Shown here piece after piece: positions 63,531-64,000 of a stretch of 64,000 nucleotides of DNA. Numbering within the stretch: the stretch's first letter is position 1; the number at the start of each line of letters is the position of its first letter. The stretch covers positions 62,001-126,000 of the forward strand of contig JAJFGB010000005.1 of the NCBI GenBank assembly GCA_021776335.1, read 5' to 3'. Under the pieces are notes generated by a model. The model was not told the origin of the DNA. It searched no databases and saw only the letters and a list, made by a program, of their open reading frames with translations. The translations under genes were made by a program, and so were the position numbers. This DNA is from Hyphococcus sp. Its GTDB lineage: Bacteria; Pseudomonadota; Alphaproteobacteria; Caulobacterales; Parvularculaceae.

Positions 63531-64000
63531 ATGGGTTCCGCCGCAAAAACCACCGAGAATAATTCGCTGGCCGCATGGCGGGCGCGTTTTGATCAGCATT
63601 TGAAATCTGAAAAACGCGCCAGCCAGTATACCATGCGCAACTATGGGGCGACCCTTGAACGGCTTGACGGGTTTCTTTTGAATTATCACGGCGATGCTGC
63701 ATCGCTTGATACGCTGGCCGCATTGGAAACGAAAGATATCCGCGCTTTTCTTGCGCAACGCCGCAATGAGGGGCTGCAGCCGCAAAGCATCAAGCTTGAA
63801 TTGTCAGCGATCAAATCATTCTTTGCGTTTTTGCAAAAGCGAGCCGGCGTGGAAAATGACGCAGTGGAAATCATGCGCGGCCCCAAAGCAAAAGAACGTC
63901 TGCCGCGCCCGCTGGCGGCGGGTGATGCTGATCAATTGCTGGTGTCGGCGGCGATTGTCAAAACTTCGACATGCAAACAAGCGTGGGAGCAGGCGCGCGA
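63531..64000 (+). CDS. xerC: XerC-like tyrosine recombinase, N-terminal part (cut by window edge)
   Basis: The frame is open from ATG 63531 to the window end (156 complete codons). It is the core-binding domain of a tyrosine recombinase: LAAWRARFDQHLKSEKRAS, YTMRNYGATLERLDGFLL, TKDIRAFLAQRRNEGLQPQS, ELSAIKSFFAFLQKRAG, GPKAKERLPRPLAAGDADQL, all typical of XerC. XerC with XerD resolves chromosome dimers at dif. The catalytic RHRHY residues are beyond the edge, so a phage/integron recombinase is not excluded. No Shine-Dalgarno is clear; an in-frame GTG lies three codons upstream (63522). Confidence 0.82.
   Translation, partial: MGSAAKTTENNSLAAWRARFDQHLKSEKRASQYTMRNYGATLERLDGFLLNYHGDAASLDTLAALETKDIRAFLAQRRNEGLQPQSIKLELSAIKSFFAFLQKRAGVENDAVEIMRGPKAKERLPRPLAAGDADQLLVSAAIVKTSTCKQAWEQAR

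Noticed and set aside
63686-63886. Minus-strand frame at the right edge
   Set aside because: It is antisense to the open XerC-like coding frame, which has clear recombinase features.

Overview
The window looks like ordinary chromosomal sequence of a moderately GC-rich alphaproteobacterium, probably from a marine or oligotrophic lineage near the Hyphomonadales/Parvularculales/Caulobacterales. Pointers are the small alphaproteobacterial families DUF2093 (next to xseA) and DUF4170 (next to pmbA and the lipid A genes), the rpmH-rnpA-yidC-engB order, a large TonB-dependent receptor, an isoquinoline-oxidoreductase-type molybdoenzyme and frequent GTG starts. The lineage is an inference from gene content; no 16S rRNA gene is present.

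Layout. 1-3.4 kb: reductive pyrimidine catabolism (end of beta-ureidopropionase, NCS1 nucleobase permease, dihydropyrimidinase). 3.5-12 kb: unlinked genes for a membrane-anchored PQQ dehydrogenase, a TPR-sulfotransferase, an amino-acid permease and a TonB receptor, ending at a strong bidirectional terminator. 12-15.5 kb (minus strand): a tight purD - alpha/beta hydrolase - half-size GDT1 - phosphotransferase operon. 15.6-18.9 kb: a membrane protein with a long Glu-Pro repeat and an exported TPR protein. 19-21.8 kb: xseA, DUF2093 and a murein peptidase lipoprotein. 21.8-23.1 kb: a Fur-box-controlled iron storage cluster (bfd, bfr) that ends with a Kazal-type lipoprotein, followed by two palindromic repeat elements.

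23.2-33.6 kb is an envelope region: DUF374 acyltransferase - waaA - lpxK - lpxL on the minus strand, a divergent msbA with a possible 2-oxoglutarate oxygenase, then the minus-strand series glutamine amidotransferase - GST - pmbA - DUF4170 - CX5R phosphatase. 33.6-41.3 kb holds an enoyl-CoA hydratase, small membrane proteins, a DUF5996-like protein, ubiD, an amidohydrolase with a displaced Tat motif, and prfC. 41.5-45.8 kb is a molybdenum hydroxylase (IorAB type) facing its presumed cofactor-insertion genes (MocA-like and XdhC). 46.2-49.7 kb: a dual GGDEF/EAL protein and a Sel1-repeat protein with near-identical 108-bp DNA repeats. 50.1-54.5 kb is a redox-stress neighbourhood: katG, a thioredoxin-fold protein, an exported acidic protein and a MarR regulator with a four-cysteine tail, the last two divergent around a shared palindromic -35 element. 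A tRNA-Arg(ACG), a gamma-glutamyltransferase and a TVP38 - flavin disulfide reductase - histidine kinase operon follow. The window closes with rpmH-rnpA-yidC-engB and the start of a XerC-like recombinase.

I see no CRISPR array, insertion sequence, prophage, toxin-antitoxin pair or recognisable defence system. The less ordinary items are the MarR/exported-protein promoter and cysteine tail, the Kazal lipoprotein in the ferritin operon, the phosphatase and oxygenase embedded among lipid A genes, and the TVP38-reductase-kinase operon. None of these is proven here to be a new system.
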